Shown here in pieces: positions 55,647 to 63,875 of a stretch of DNA of 64,000 nucleotides. The notes under the pieces were generated by a model, which saw only the letters and a program-made list of their open reading frames with translations, did not search any database and was not told the DNA's origin. Both the position numbers and the translations under genes were made by a program. The number at the start of each line of letters is the position of its first letter. The stretch's first letter is position 1. The stretch lies in the NCBI RefSeq assembly GCF_022012435.1, contig NZ_JAKLUA010000001.1, forward strand, positions 1,426,001 through 1,490,000, in the 5' to 3' direction. The stretch comes from Bradyrhizobium zhengyangense (GTDB lineage Bacteria; Pseudomonadota; Alphaproteobacteria; Rhizobiales; Xanthobacteraceae).

Positions 55647-56576
55647 TCAAACCTTCAACAGGGCCTCGATCTCGGCGCGCCGCGGCATCGCTGGCGCAGT
55701 GCCGGCGCGCGTCACGGAAATCCCCGCTGTCGCCGAGCCGAAGCGTGCCGCGTCCAGCGGATCGGCGCCGCCCGCGAGCGCTGCCGCAAAGCCGCCGACG
55801 AAGGCATCGCCCGCGCCGGCCGTCTCGACCACTTTGCCGGCAGCGAACGGCGGCACGTGCAGCGAGCGATCGCGTCCATGAAACAGTGCCCCACGCTCGC
55901 CGAGCGTGATCAACGCGGTGCCGGCGCCCTTGGCCAGCAGCGCCTCGCCCGCGCGGCGAGCACCGGCGAGATCGCCGACCGCGATCCCGGTCAGCGCTTC
56001 GGCCTCGGTCTCGTTGGGGACGACGTAGTCGCACAAGGCGAACAGGCCATCGTCGAAGACGCCCGCGGGCGCCGGGTTGAACACGGTGATGCTGCCGGCG
56101 GCGCGCGCGATCTCGAGCCCGCGCTGCGCGGCGGCGACCGGCTGCTCCAGCTGGGTCACGAAGACGCGGCTAGAGCGGATCGCCTCCGCGGCCGCGTCGA
56201 CATCATCGGGGCTGAGGCCGTCGGCCGCCCCGCTCACCACGATGATGGCGTTGTCGCCACGCGTCTCGTGGACGTAGATGAAGGCGGCGCCGGTCGGCGC
56301 CTCCTTGGTCCTGGCGACGCGCGGCCTGATGCCTTCGGCTTCCCAGGTCTTGATGGCAAGATCACCGAAGGCGTCGCTGCCGATCCGGGAGATGAAGGTC
56401 ACGTCCGCGCCCGCGCGCGCCGCGGCGACGGCCTGGTTCGAGCCCTTGCCGCCCGGCCCCATGGCAAATCCCGAGCCTGCGATGGTTTCGCCGATCGCCG
56501 GCATGTTGCCGGCCCGGAAGGCCAGGTCGACGACGAAGATGCCGAGGACTGCGACGCCAGACTTGCTCATGGTCAT
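55647..56576 (-). CDS. Ribokinase-family (PfkB) sugar kinase
   Basis: A 309-residue PfkB kinase: N-terminal GPGGKGSNQAVAAARAG, ATP-site region with ETAGAGDAFVGGF containing the catalytic Asp. The start at 56576 shares a base with the mutarotase stop (TGATG). Ribokinase homologues include deoxyribokinase (DeoK). Being in one operon with deoC suggests it phosphorylates 2-deoxyribose at C5; ribose is the alternative. Confidence 0.85.
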   Translation of the reverse strand: MTMSKSGVAVLGIFVVDLAFRAGNMPAIGETIAGSGFAMGPGGKGSNQAVAAARAGADVTFISRIGSDAFGDLAIKTWEAEGIRPRVARTKEAPTGAAFIYVHETRGDNAIIVVSGAADGLSPDDVDAAAEAIRSSRVFVTQLEQPVAAAQRGLEIARAAGSITVFNPAPAGVFDDGLFALCDYVVPNETEAEALTGIAVGDLAGARRAGEALLAKGAGTALITLGERGALFHGRDRSLHVPPFAAGKVVETAGAGDAFVGGFAAALAGGADPLDAARFGSATAGISVTRAGTAPAMPRRAEIEALLKV

Positions 56577-57031
56577 CACTCTCCGTCCGGCGCGATGACG
56601 CCCTTGGAGAAGATGAAGCAGCCGTAGAAGCGCCGCTCGCCGGTCGCGATCACGCAATAGGCCGTCTTGGCCTTCTCATAGAAGGCGTGGCGTTCGACCC
56701 CGACCAGCGGCCAGGAGCGCCCCTCTGCGCGGTCGATCACGGCCTGCACCTCGTGCTGCACCGGCGGCACCTCCTGAGGCTTGCCGACGATCTCCATGCG
56801 CATCGCCGCATCGTCCACGAACGTATCGAGCGGCATCACCGAGAGAATGGCTTCGATCGCCCTTGCCGTGCTGACATTGTCGATGCGCAGCAGCTCGCCG
56901 AACACGGTCTGACGCGCGATCGAGTCCGCCGGGAAATTGGTGTCGCACACGACGAGGCGATCCCCGTGCCCCATTGCGCGCAAGGCATAGAGCACGTCGG
57001 CATTGAGCAGTGGGTTGATGCCCTTGAGCAT
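56576..57031 (-). CDS. RbsD/FucU-family sugar mutarotase
   Basis: A 151-residue protein of the RbsD/FucU fold, opening MLKGINPLLNADVLYALRAMGHGD and with CDTNFPADS; the family's catalytic His and Asp/Tyr surroundings are retained. It interconverts ring forms or anomers of sugars so the kinase can use them. The ATG at 57031 has AGGGAGG about nine bases ahead; an upstream frame extension has no such site. It overlaps the kinase gene. Confidence 0.83.
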   Translation of the reverse strand: MLKGINPLLNADVLYALRAMGHGDRLVVCDTNFPADSIARQTVFGELLRIDNVSTARAIEAILSVMPLDTFVDDAAMRMEIVGKPQEVPPVQHEVQAVIDRAEGRSWPLVGVERHAFYEKAKTAYCVIATGERRFYGCFIFSKGVIAPDGE

Positions 57032-57109
57032 GTTGTGTCCTCCCTTCTTCAAAAACGACCGGACTCTGATGGTCCGGATGCCCATTCATATCACCGCCAG
57101 GTGACGTCT

Positions 57110-59497
57110 CTAGTCACCATAGGGAATCCAGATGTTCTTCACCTGCACCGCATGGCGGAGCAGGATCGGCCCCTCGCTCGCTGCCCTGTCGTACCAATCG
57201 AGCGCCAGTCCATGGTCGACCAGCGTGCGCTTGAGATTGCCGACCGAGAGCCGCTCCGCCGCAGTCGAGGCCTCCTGCGAGCCGAACACCCAGAGCGCAT
57301 CGACGTCGTCATGCTCGGCAAGGACCTTGGCAAGCGCATCGCGCTCGCCCGTCACGATGTTGACGACGCCGGCCGGCACGTCCGACGTCTCCAGCACCTG
57401 GTAGAAATCGGTCGCAGCCAGCGGATGCCGCTCGCTCGGCACTGCGACGACGCGGTTGCCCATCGCGATCAGCGGGGCCACCAGGCTGATGAAGCCCAGC
57501 AGCGGAGCTTCGTCCGGACAGGCGACCCCGACGACGCCGATCGGCTCGTGCATCGCAAGCGCCACGCCGCGCAGCGGCGGCGCATGGATCGTCCCCTCAT
57601 ATTTGTCGGCCCAGGCCCCATAGCTGAACAACCGCTCGATACTCGCCTCGACCTCGGCGCGCGCCTTGGCAGGCGAAACGCCGGTCATATCACTGATGCG
57701 CCGGGCGAACTCGTCGCCGCGCGCTGACAGATTCTCGGCAAGGTAGTAGAGGATTTGGGCGCGATTATGCGCCGTCGCCCGCGCCCAAGCTTCAGCCGTA
57801 CGCGCGGCAGCCACCGCGTTGCGGATGTCCTTGCGATTGCCCTCGCCGACCTCGCCAAGGTGTTTTCCTTTCGGCGACAACACGCTGCGCGAATAATTCC
57901 CGTCGGGGCGGACCTGCTTGCCACCGACGAAAAGCTTGGCGGTTCGGTCGATCGACGGCGTGCCGAACCCAGCGCCCTCGGTCGCGGCTTCAGGCAGTGG
58001 CGGCAGCTTGGCTCGCGCTTTGCGGCCGGCCCATGCTTTCGGCTTGAGATATTCGAAGAGACCTTCCCGCCCGCCCTCGCGGCCGAAGCCGGACTCGCGA
58101 TAGCCGCCGAAGCCGACGCTGGCATCGAATAGATTGGTCGCATTGACCCAGACCACGCCGGCTTGAAGTTTTGGCGCGATATCGAGCGCGAGGCCAATGG
58201 TCTCGCTCCAGACGCTGGCGGCAAGCCCGTAGCGCGTGTTGTTGGCGAGCATCACGGCCTCATCAGGCGTGCGGAATGTCATTGCGACCAGCACGGGCCC
58301 AAAGATCTCCTCGATCGCCACGGTCGAGGACGGATGGACGTTCCAGAGCAAGGTCGGCGGATAGAAGCAGCCTTCTGCGGGGATCGCCCCGGACGCCTGA
58401 TACTTCTCGGCCCCCTCCTTCACACCTGTTTCGACCAGCGCCTTGATCCGCTCGAGCTGGACAGGCGCGACCACCGCCCCCATGTCGATCGCCTTGTCGA
58501 GTGGCGACCCGACGCGGAGCGTCTCCATGCGGCGGATCAGACGTTTGCGGAAGGTCTCGGCGATACCCTCCTGCAACAGCAGCCGCGATCCGGCGCAGCA
58601 GACCTGGCCCTGGTTGAACCAGATCGCGTCGACCACGCCTTCCACGGCGCCATCGATATCGGCATCGTCGAACACGATGAACGGCGACTTGCCACCGAGC
58701 TCGAGGGTCAGCGACTTGCCGCTGCCTGCGGTCGACTGGCGGATCAATCGGCCGACCTCGGTCGATCCTGTGAAGGCGATCTTGTCGACACCGGGATTTT
58801 CGATCAGGAGCGCGCCGGTGGCGCCGTCGCCGGTCACCACATTCAGCACTCCGGGCGGCAAGCCGGCTTCCGCCGCGAGCTCAGCGAACAGCAGCGCGGT
58901 GAGCGAGGTGAACTCCGCCGGCTTCAGCACCACGGTGTTGCCAGCCGCCAGCGCGGGCGCGATCTTCCAGGCCAGCATCAGCAGCGGAAAATTCCAGGGG
59001 ATGATCTGGCCGATCACACCGACCGGAACGTGGTCGGCGAATTCGCGCTCCTGCAATTGCGCCCAGCCGGCGTGATACAGGAAATGGCGCGCGGCCAGTG
59101 GCACGTCGAGATCCCGGGTTTCCCTGATCGGCTTGCCATTGTCGATCGCTTCCAGCACCGCGAACAGTCGCGCATGACGCTGCAGCATACGCGCCAGCGC
59201 GTAGAGATGGCGGGCGCGACCGTGACCACCGAGCTTCGCCCACGGTGCCTGCGCCGATCGGGCTGCGGTGACGGCAGCCTCGACATCGGCAGCGACGCCT
59301 TGCGCGATTTTAGCGAGTGACTTGCCGGTGGCCGGCTCGATCGTCGTCAGATGCTTGCCCGAAGCTGGGCTCACGAACTTGCCGGCGATGAAATGCGCGA
59401 ACGTCGCCTCATGCCGCTTCAGCCAGGCGCGCGCCTCGCCGTCCGCCTCGGGAGCTGGACCATACTCCATGGTCTCGTAGTAATGTGCGATGCTCAT
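57110..59497 (-). CDS. ALDH16-like aldehyde dehydrogenase with a second, non-catalytic domain
   Basis: A 795-residue protein. Residues ~1-490 are a complete aldehyde dehydrogenase with Glu in LELGGKSP and the catalytic Cys in NQGQVCCAG. Residues ~515-795 are a second, incomplete ALDH-like domain with no catalytic-Cys motif. This layout and length match the ALDH16 family (about 800 residues in animals and some bacteria). Next to deoC it should oxidise the acetaldehyde released from deoxyribose 5-phosphate. Two bases separate it from deoC. Confidence 0.85.
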   Translation of the reverse strand: MSIAHYYETMEYGPAPEADGEARAWLKRHEATFAHFIAGKFVSPASGKHLTTIEPATGKSLAKIAQGVAADVEAAVTAARSAQAPWAKLGGHGRARHLYALARMLQRHARLFAVLEAIDNGKPIRETRDLDVPLAARHFLYHAGWAQLQEREFADHVPVGVIGQIIPWNFPLLMLAWKIAPALAAGNTVVLKPAEFTSLTALLFAELAAEAGLPPGVLNVVTGDGATGALLIENPGVDKIAFTGSTEVGRLIRQSTAGSGKSLTLELGGKSPFIVFDDADIDGAVEGVVDAIWFNQGQVCCAGSRLLLQEGIAETFRKRLIRRMETLRVGSPLDKAIDMGAVVAPVQLERIKALVETGVKEGAEKYQASGAIPAEGCFYPPTLLWNVHPSSTVAIEEIFGPVLVAMTFRTPDEAVMLANNTRYGLAASVWSETIGLALDIAPKLQAGVVWVNATNLFDASVGFGGYRESGFGREGGREGLFEYLKPKAWAGRKARAKLPPLPEAATEGAGFGTPSIDRTAKLFVGGKQVRPDGNYSRSVLSPKGKHLGEVGEGNRKDIRNAVAAARTAEAWARATAHNRAQILYYLAENLSARGDEFARRISDMTGVSPAKARAEVEASIERLFSYGAWADKYEGTIHAPPLRGVALAMHEPIGVVGVACPDEAPLLGFISLVAPLIAMGNRVVAVPSERHPLAATDFYQVLETSDVPAGVVNIVTGERDALAKVLAEHDDVDALWVFGSQEASTAAERLSVGNLKRTLVDHGLALDWYDRAASEGPILLRHAVQVKNIWIPYGD

Positions 59498-59499
59498 GC

Positions 59500-60528
59500 T
59501 CAGCCCACGGGATGGCGGTTGAAGGCCGAGTAGCGGCCGGTGACGTGATGCTCGAGCTGGCGCTCGATATCGGCGAGCAGGCTCGAGGCGCCGATCCGGA
59601 ATAGATCCGGTTCGAGCCAGTCGCGCCCCAACTCCTCCTTCATCAAGAACTGATAGTTGAGCACGTCCTTCGCGGTCGAGATTCCACCGGCTGGCTTGAA
59701 GCCGATCTTGAAGCCGGTGCGCTCTTCATAGAGCCTGATCATGCGCAGCATCGCCAGCGTCACCGGCAGCGTGGCGTTGACGCCTTCCTTGCCGGTCGAA
59801 GTCTTGATGAAGTCGGCGCCGGCCATCATGCAGACCATCGAGGCCTTGGCGACGTTGCGCAGCGTCTTGAGATCGCCGGTCGCCAGGATCGACTTGAGAT
59901 GCGCTTCCCCGCAGGCGGCGCGGAAATCCCGCACTTCATCGTAGAGCGCGCGCCAATCGCCGGTCAGCACATGCTCGCGCGTGATGACGATGTCGATCTC
60001 CTGCGCGCCGTCCCTGACGGAAGCCTCGATCTCCCTGAGCTTGAGATCGTGGGGGATGAGGCCCGCAGGAAAACCGGTCGAAACCGCAGCCACCGGAATG
60101 TCGGATCCTTCGAGCGCTTCGACGGCGGTTGCGACGAAGCGGTGATAGACGCAGATCGCGCCCGTGTGCAGCGTGCGCCCGGCAAAGCCCACGGCCTCGA
60201 GGAGATCGCGCCGTAGCGGCGCCCGCGCCTTGGCGCAGAGGCGCTTCACACGCTCGGTCGTATCGTCGCCGTTGAGTGTCGTCAGATCGATGCAGGTGAT
60301 TGCCTTGAGCAGCCACGCCGCCTGCGCGTCCTTCTTGACGCTGCGTCGGCCGGGCAGGCTCGCGACGCGGCGCTCGGCGGCGGACAGATTGATCCTGATC
60401 TCGTCGACCCAGTCCATCTCGAGCGCGCGGCCGGTGTTGCGCGCGATGGCATGAGTGTGATTGTGATCCCGTGCATGTGGCTGCACCGGCACCGCGGATG
60501 GATTTGATATCAAGACGCCCTGCGCCAT
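59500..60528 (-). CDS. deoC: Deoxyribose-phosphate aldolase
   Basis: A 342-residue class-I aldolase of the longer (animal and rhizobial) type. The Schiff-base Lys lies in ADFIKTSTGKEG, a second Lys in GFKIGFKPAGG, and the early IDLTTLNGDDT strand is conserved. It splits 2-deoxyribose 5-phosphate into glyceraldehyde 3-phosphate and acetaldehyde. First gene of the eight-gene minus-strand operon. Confidence 0.92.
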   Translation of the reverse strand: MAQGVLISNPSAVPVQPHARDHNHTHAIARNTGRALEMDWVDEIRINLSAAERRVASLPGRRSVKKDAQAAWLLKAITCIDLTTLNGDDTTERVKRLCAKARAPLRRDLLEAVGFAGRTLHTGAICVYHRFVATAVEALEGSDIPVAAVSTGFPAGLIPHDLKLREIEASVRDGAQEIDIVITREHVLTGDWRALYDEVRDFRAACGEAHLKSILATGDLKTLRNVAKASMVCMMAGADFIKTSTGKEGVNATLPVTLAMLRMIRLYEERTGFKIGFKPAGGISTAKDVLNYQFLMKEELGRDWLEPDLFRIGASSLLADIERQLEHHVTGRYSAFNRHPVG

Positions 60529-60673
60529 CGGTACGCGTGCTGTGCTAGCGAATCGGCGGAAGCGACAGATAGACTGGTGCCGATTGCAACATGCGATCCT
60601 CCCATCCCTTGCCCGTCGGAGCTTCCGTTGCCTGCCATCGCTGACAGGACCGCCCTCCGGACTAGATGTTATT

Positions 60674-60725
60674 ATTGTAACAAATTGACGTTGCTAAACT
60701 CACATCATTGTAAGATCATTGTCAA
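60674..60725. promoter_or_regulatory. Candidate DeoR-family operator array and promoters
   Basis: This AT-rich patch between deoC and the regulator gene holds the word ATTGTAA at 60674 and 60707 (33 bases apart) and ATTGTCAA at 60718 (11 further on), plus ATTGAC at 60684. TTGTAACAA (60675-60683) is itself palindromic. Spacings of about 10, 11 and 33 bases place the words on one face of the helix. A -35-like TTGACG (60685-60690) faces the regulator gene. DeoR-family repressors bind such repeated words. Confidence 0.5.
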
Positions 60726-60751
60726 CCGGATAAGCAAGCTCGGTGACGAAA

Positions 60752-61546
60752 ATGGCTGAAACACCGACCGCACGCTCCAGCGAGACCCGCGTCCAGCGGC
60801 TGCAACGGCTGCGCCGCGCCGTCGAAACCAGCGGCGCGCTGCATCTGAAGGACGCCGCTGACTTGCTGAAAGTGTCGGAGATGACGGTGAGGCGCGACCT
60901 CGCCGGTCCGGACGGTACGCTCGCCTTGCTCGGCGGCTACGTGGTCAATGCGGCCTCGCCGACCGGTATCAAGTACACGTTCGAGCAGGAGATCGACCAG
61001 CACACGCAGGACAAGCGCCTCGCCTGCCGTTCCGCTGCCGCCTCGATCAGGGAAGGCGACACCATCTTCATCGACTGCGGCACCACCATGCAGTCGCTGG
61101 CGGATTGCCTGCCCGAGGACATGCCGCTCTCGGTGATCTGCTATTCGCTGAACGTTGCCACGATCGTCACTCACCGCCCGGCAACGCAGGTGATGCTGAT
61201 GGGCGGGCTCTACCATCCATCATCGCAATCATTCTCGTCGGATGACGGCCTGTCCTATCTGCGGCGGCTCGGGGTCAACAAGGCCTTCATCTCGGCCGGC
61301 GGCCTGCACTGGACCCGCGGCGCCAGCTGCTCGAATTTTCACGAGGTCGCTATCAAGCAGGCCGTGATCGCGACCGCTATGGAGAGCATCCTGGTGGTTG
61401 ATGCCAGCAAGCTCGGCAGCCTCAAGCCGGCCTTCTTCTCTGACGTCGGCTCATTCTCGCGGATCATCGTCGGCGGCGCAGTGCCACCAGACACGCGCAA
61501 GCACTTCCGCAACCTTCCCGTCGAATACATCACCAGCGCAGCCTGA
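60752..61546 (+). CDS. DeoR/GlpR family transcriptional regulator
   Basis: A 264-residue regulator with the DeoR N-terminal winged helix (LKDAADLLKVSEMTVRRDL) and a C-terminal sugar-phosphate sensor domain (IFIDCGTTMQSLA, VDASKLG). The ATG at 60752 is chosen; a GTG at 60743 is possible. It is divergent from deoC and likely represses that operon until a sugar phosphate such as deoxyribose 5-phosphate appears. Confidence 0.87.
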   Translation: MAETPTARSSETRVQRLQRLRRAVETSGALHLKDAADLLKVSEMTVRRDLAGPDGTLALLGGYVVNAASPTGIKYTFEQEIDQHTQDKRLACRSAAASIREGDTIFIDCGTTMQSLADCLPEDMPLSVICYSLNVATIVTHRPATQVMLMGGLYHPSSQSFSSDDGLSYLRRLGVNKAFISAGGLHWTRGASCSNFHEVAIKQAVIATAMESILVVDASKLGSLKPAFFSDVGSFSRIIVGGAVPPDTRKHFRNLPVEYITSAA

Positions 61547-61578
61547 TCCGGATGGGGGCTGGTCCGCCCGGATCAGGC
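61541..61578. terminator. Hairpin overlapping the DeoR-gene stop
   Basis: GCCTGATCCGG (61541-61551) pairs perfectly with CCGGATCAGGC (61568-61578) around a 16-base loop. The left arm includes the regulator's TGA. It lies between convergent genes and, with the next hairpin, probably ends transcription, though no T run is present. Confidence 0.5.
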
Positions 61579-61585
61579 CTGCTGG

Positions 61586-61617
61586 ACAATGCGTGGTCCG
61601 GTAGAACCACGCATTGT
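61586..61617. terminator. Perfect 12-pair bidirectional hairpin
   Basis: ACAATGCGTGGT (61586-61597) and ACCACGCATTGT (61606-61617) form a perfect stem with an eight-base loop, between the stop codons of two convergent genes. It could end both transcripts. It is eight bases after the hairpin at 61541-61578. Confidence 0.6.
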
Positions 61618-61627
61618 AACCGCGAGC

Positions 61628-62779
61628 TCAATTACAAGCGGGCTTCGCCTTGTTGCAGGCATCCGTCAGCTCGGCCGGCGGGTCTTTCTTGAAGACGGTC
61701 TTGTAGGACTCCAACACGTTCGCCTGCGTCACCGGCAGCGACTGCACACCGACCCAGCCGGGCGTTTCCTTGCCCAACAGCGCGTTCATCATCGCCATCG
61801 CCTCGGCGACGCCCTGGTCATAGGGACGCTGCGAGCCGGTCGCCTTCAATGGACCGCCCTTGGCAATCTCGATCGCCGATTGCAGGCCGAGATCGACCGT
61901 CGTCATGGGAATGTCGATGCCCTGGGCGCGCATCGAGCTTAGCGTATCCAGTGCCGGCTGATCCCACACCGCGTAGAGCCCTTTGACGTCGGGATTGCCG
62001 GTGAGGAAGTCGCCCGCGATCTGCGAGACCTTTGGCGGATCAGTGAAATCGACCTGCTTCATCTTGATGTCGGGCCGGTTCGCCTTCATCCACTCCCGCA
62101 CCCCCTTGGTGCGCTCGTTAGTGCTGAAATAGTCGACGCCGAAATTGACGAGACCAATGGTGCCGCCCTGCGGCATGCAGGACGCCAGGATCTGCGCTGC
62201 GATTTGGCCGTTGCCCTGGCTATCCGCCGAGACCATCGTGGCATATTCCTCGGGATGCTTCAGGCCGGTCGGGATGCTGTCCATCAGCACGAGCTTGATG
62301 CCGGCCTTGGCGATCTTCTTGTAGGTCGGCGCGGTCGCGGTGAAGTCGACCGGGATCGAGATGATGCCATCAGGATGCTGCTGGATGGTGTTCTCGATAT
62401 CGGCGATCTGCTTGTCGACCTGATATTCGGCGGAGGCGACGCCGGTCACCGTCACGCCGTACTTCTTCAGCGTGTCGGTGATGCCCTGGATCTGGAGCTG
62501 CGACCAGTCGAGGTTGACGGTCTGCATGGAGATGCCGACCTTGAAGTGCTTCTCCTTGATCTTCGCAACGTCGGCCTCCGACAGCGCGAGCACCTCGGGC
62601 GAAGCCGCCTTCTCGCCGTGGGGGCCCTGGCCGACGATCGATTTTGGTCCGAGCGTTGCGAGATCGACGCCCTTGACGCAGGTCGCGGGCACTTCAGCGC
62701 GGGCCGACGGGATCGTCGCGACGGCCGCAGTGGCCATCAACACGGTCAAAGGCAAGGCGTGTCGCAAGATTGGTTTCAT
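61628..62779 (-). CDS. Ribose-type (CUT2) sugar-binding protein
   Basis: A 383-residue periplasmic binding protein of the RbsB-like type, with a Sec signal ending near PSARAEV. The core opens FKVGISMQTVNLDWSQLQIQG, with later VSADSQGNGQIAA and a GLYAVWDQPALD hinge region. Its ligand is unknown; position next to the deoxyribose operon suggests a sugar or nucleoside. It is the last gene of its operon, after the ATPase and permease. Confidence 0.87.
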   Translation of the reverse strand: MKPILRHALPLTVLMATAAVATIPSARAEVPATCVKGVDLATLGPKSIVGQGPHGEKAASPEVLALSEADVAKIKEKHFKVGISMQTVNLDWSQLQIQGITDTLKKYGVTVTGVASAEYQVDKQIADIENTIQQHPDGIISIPVDFTATAPTYKKIAKAGIKLVLMDSIPTGLKHPEEYATMVSADSQGNGQIAAQILASCMPQGGTIGLVNFGVDYFSTNERTKGVREWMKANRPDIKMKQVDFTDPPKVSQIAGDFLTGNPDVKGLYAVWDQPALDTLSSMRAQGIDIPMTTVDLGLQSAIEIAKGGPLKATGSQRPYDQGVAEAMAMMNALLGKETPGWVGVQSLPVTQANVLESYKTVFKKDPPAELTDACNKAKPACN

Positions 62780-62840
62780 TTGTTTCCTCCATGTTGGTCG
62801 CCGATTACCGGAGGGCCAGCGACCTTGCCCCTACCCACGC

Positions 62841-62868
62841 GGCGCAATGAACCAGTGGCTCATGCGCC
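62841..62868 (-). other. Hairpin between permease and binding-protein genes
   Basis: GGCGCA-A-TGA (62841-62850) pairs with TCATGCGCC (62860-62868), nine pairs with one bulged base, in the 103-base gap ahead of the binding-protein gene. It may mark a processing point that lets the binding protein be made in excess over the membrane parts. Confidence 0.4.
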
Positions 62869-62882
62869 GCGCCTGACTCTGG

Positions 62883-63875
62883 CTAGCGTTTCGTGAAGGC
62901 AACCGCGGCCACGATGATCGCGCCCTTGATCACGAGCTGCATCGGCGAGCTCACGCCGAGCAGAACGAGGCCGTTATTGAGGGTGCCGATGATCAGGCTG
63001 CCAAACAGCGTTCCCAGGATGTAGCCGCGCCCGCCGAACAGGCTGCAGCCGCCGAGGATCACGGCAGCGATGACGTCGAGCTCCATGCCCTGCACGACAT
63101 CGGGTCGCGCGGCATGTGAGCGCGCGGACAGCACCAGCGCGGCGAGGCCCGCGAGCGTGCCGGTGAGGACGAAGGCCGCCGTCGTGATCCGCTTGGTGTT
63201 GATGCCGGAATAGAGCGCCGCGGTCGGGTTGCCGCCGACGGCATAGATGCGACGGCCAAACACGTTGTAGTGTAGCAGCAGGATGCCGACGATCATCGCC
63301 GCCAATGTCCAGGCAATCGGAACCGGTACGCCGAGGAATGTGCCTTCGCCGAAGATCGCGAAATAGGTTTCGTTGGTGATGATGACGGGCTTGGTGTTGG
63401 TCACCATCATCGCCAGTCCCCGCGCCATGCTCAGTGAGCCCAGCGTCACCAGGAAGGATGGAATCGACAGTTGCGTGGTCAGGATGCCGTTGATCAGCCC
63501 GACCAGCGCGCCGGTGCCAAGCCCGGCGACGGCGCCGACGATCCAGCTGTTGTTGATCTGGCTCATCGCCAGAGCCGCCGCCATGCCTGACAGCGCCAGC
63601 GTCGATGCGACCGACAGATCGATCTGACGCGCGATGATAATGAAGGTCATGCCGACTGCGATGATCGACACCAGCGTGGTCTGCCGTCCGATGTTCAGGA
63701 AGTTGTCGACCGAGAGGAACCAGGGCGAGGACAGGCTGAACACGACCAGCAGGATCACGAAGGCGATGTACAGCATGTACGGCCTCTCGCCCCGCAGCAG
63801 ATTCTGGACAATTCTACGGCGCCGGTCGGACCGGGTCGACGAAGCGACGACGTTGGGAGCGGTCAGTTCGGTCAT
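62883..63875 (-). CDS. Ribose-type (CUT2) ABC permease
   Basis: A 330-residue inner-membrane permease of the RbsC type with eight to ten helices; typical segments are FLNIGRQTTLVSIIAVGMTF and DVIAAVILGGCSLFGGRG. It overlaps the upstream ATPase gene by ATGA. It forms the pore with itself as a homodimer in this family. Confidence 0.88.
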   Translation of the reverse strand: MTELTAPNVVASSTRSDRRRRIVQNLLRGERPYMLYIAFVILLVVFSLSSPWFLSVDNFLNIGRQTTLVSIIAVGMTFIIIARQIDLSVASTLALSGMAAALAMSQINNSWIVGAVAGLGTGALVGLINGILTTQLSIPSFLVTLGSLSMARGLAMMVTNTKPVIITNETYFAIFGEGTFLGVPVPIAWTLAAMIVGILLLHYNVFGRRIYAVGGNPTAALYSGINTKRITTAAFVLTGTLAGLAALVLSARSHAARPDVVQGMELDVIAAVILGGCSLFGGRGYILGTLFGSLIIGTLNNGLVLLGVSSPMQLVIKGAIIVAAVAFTKR

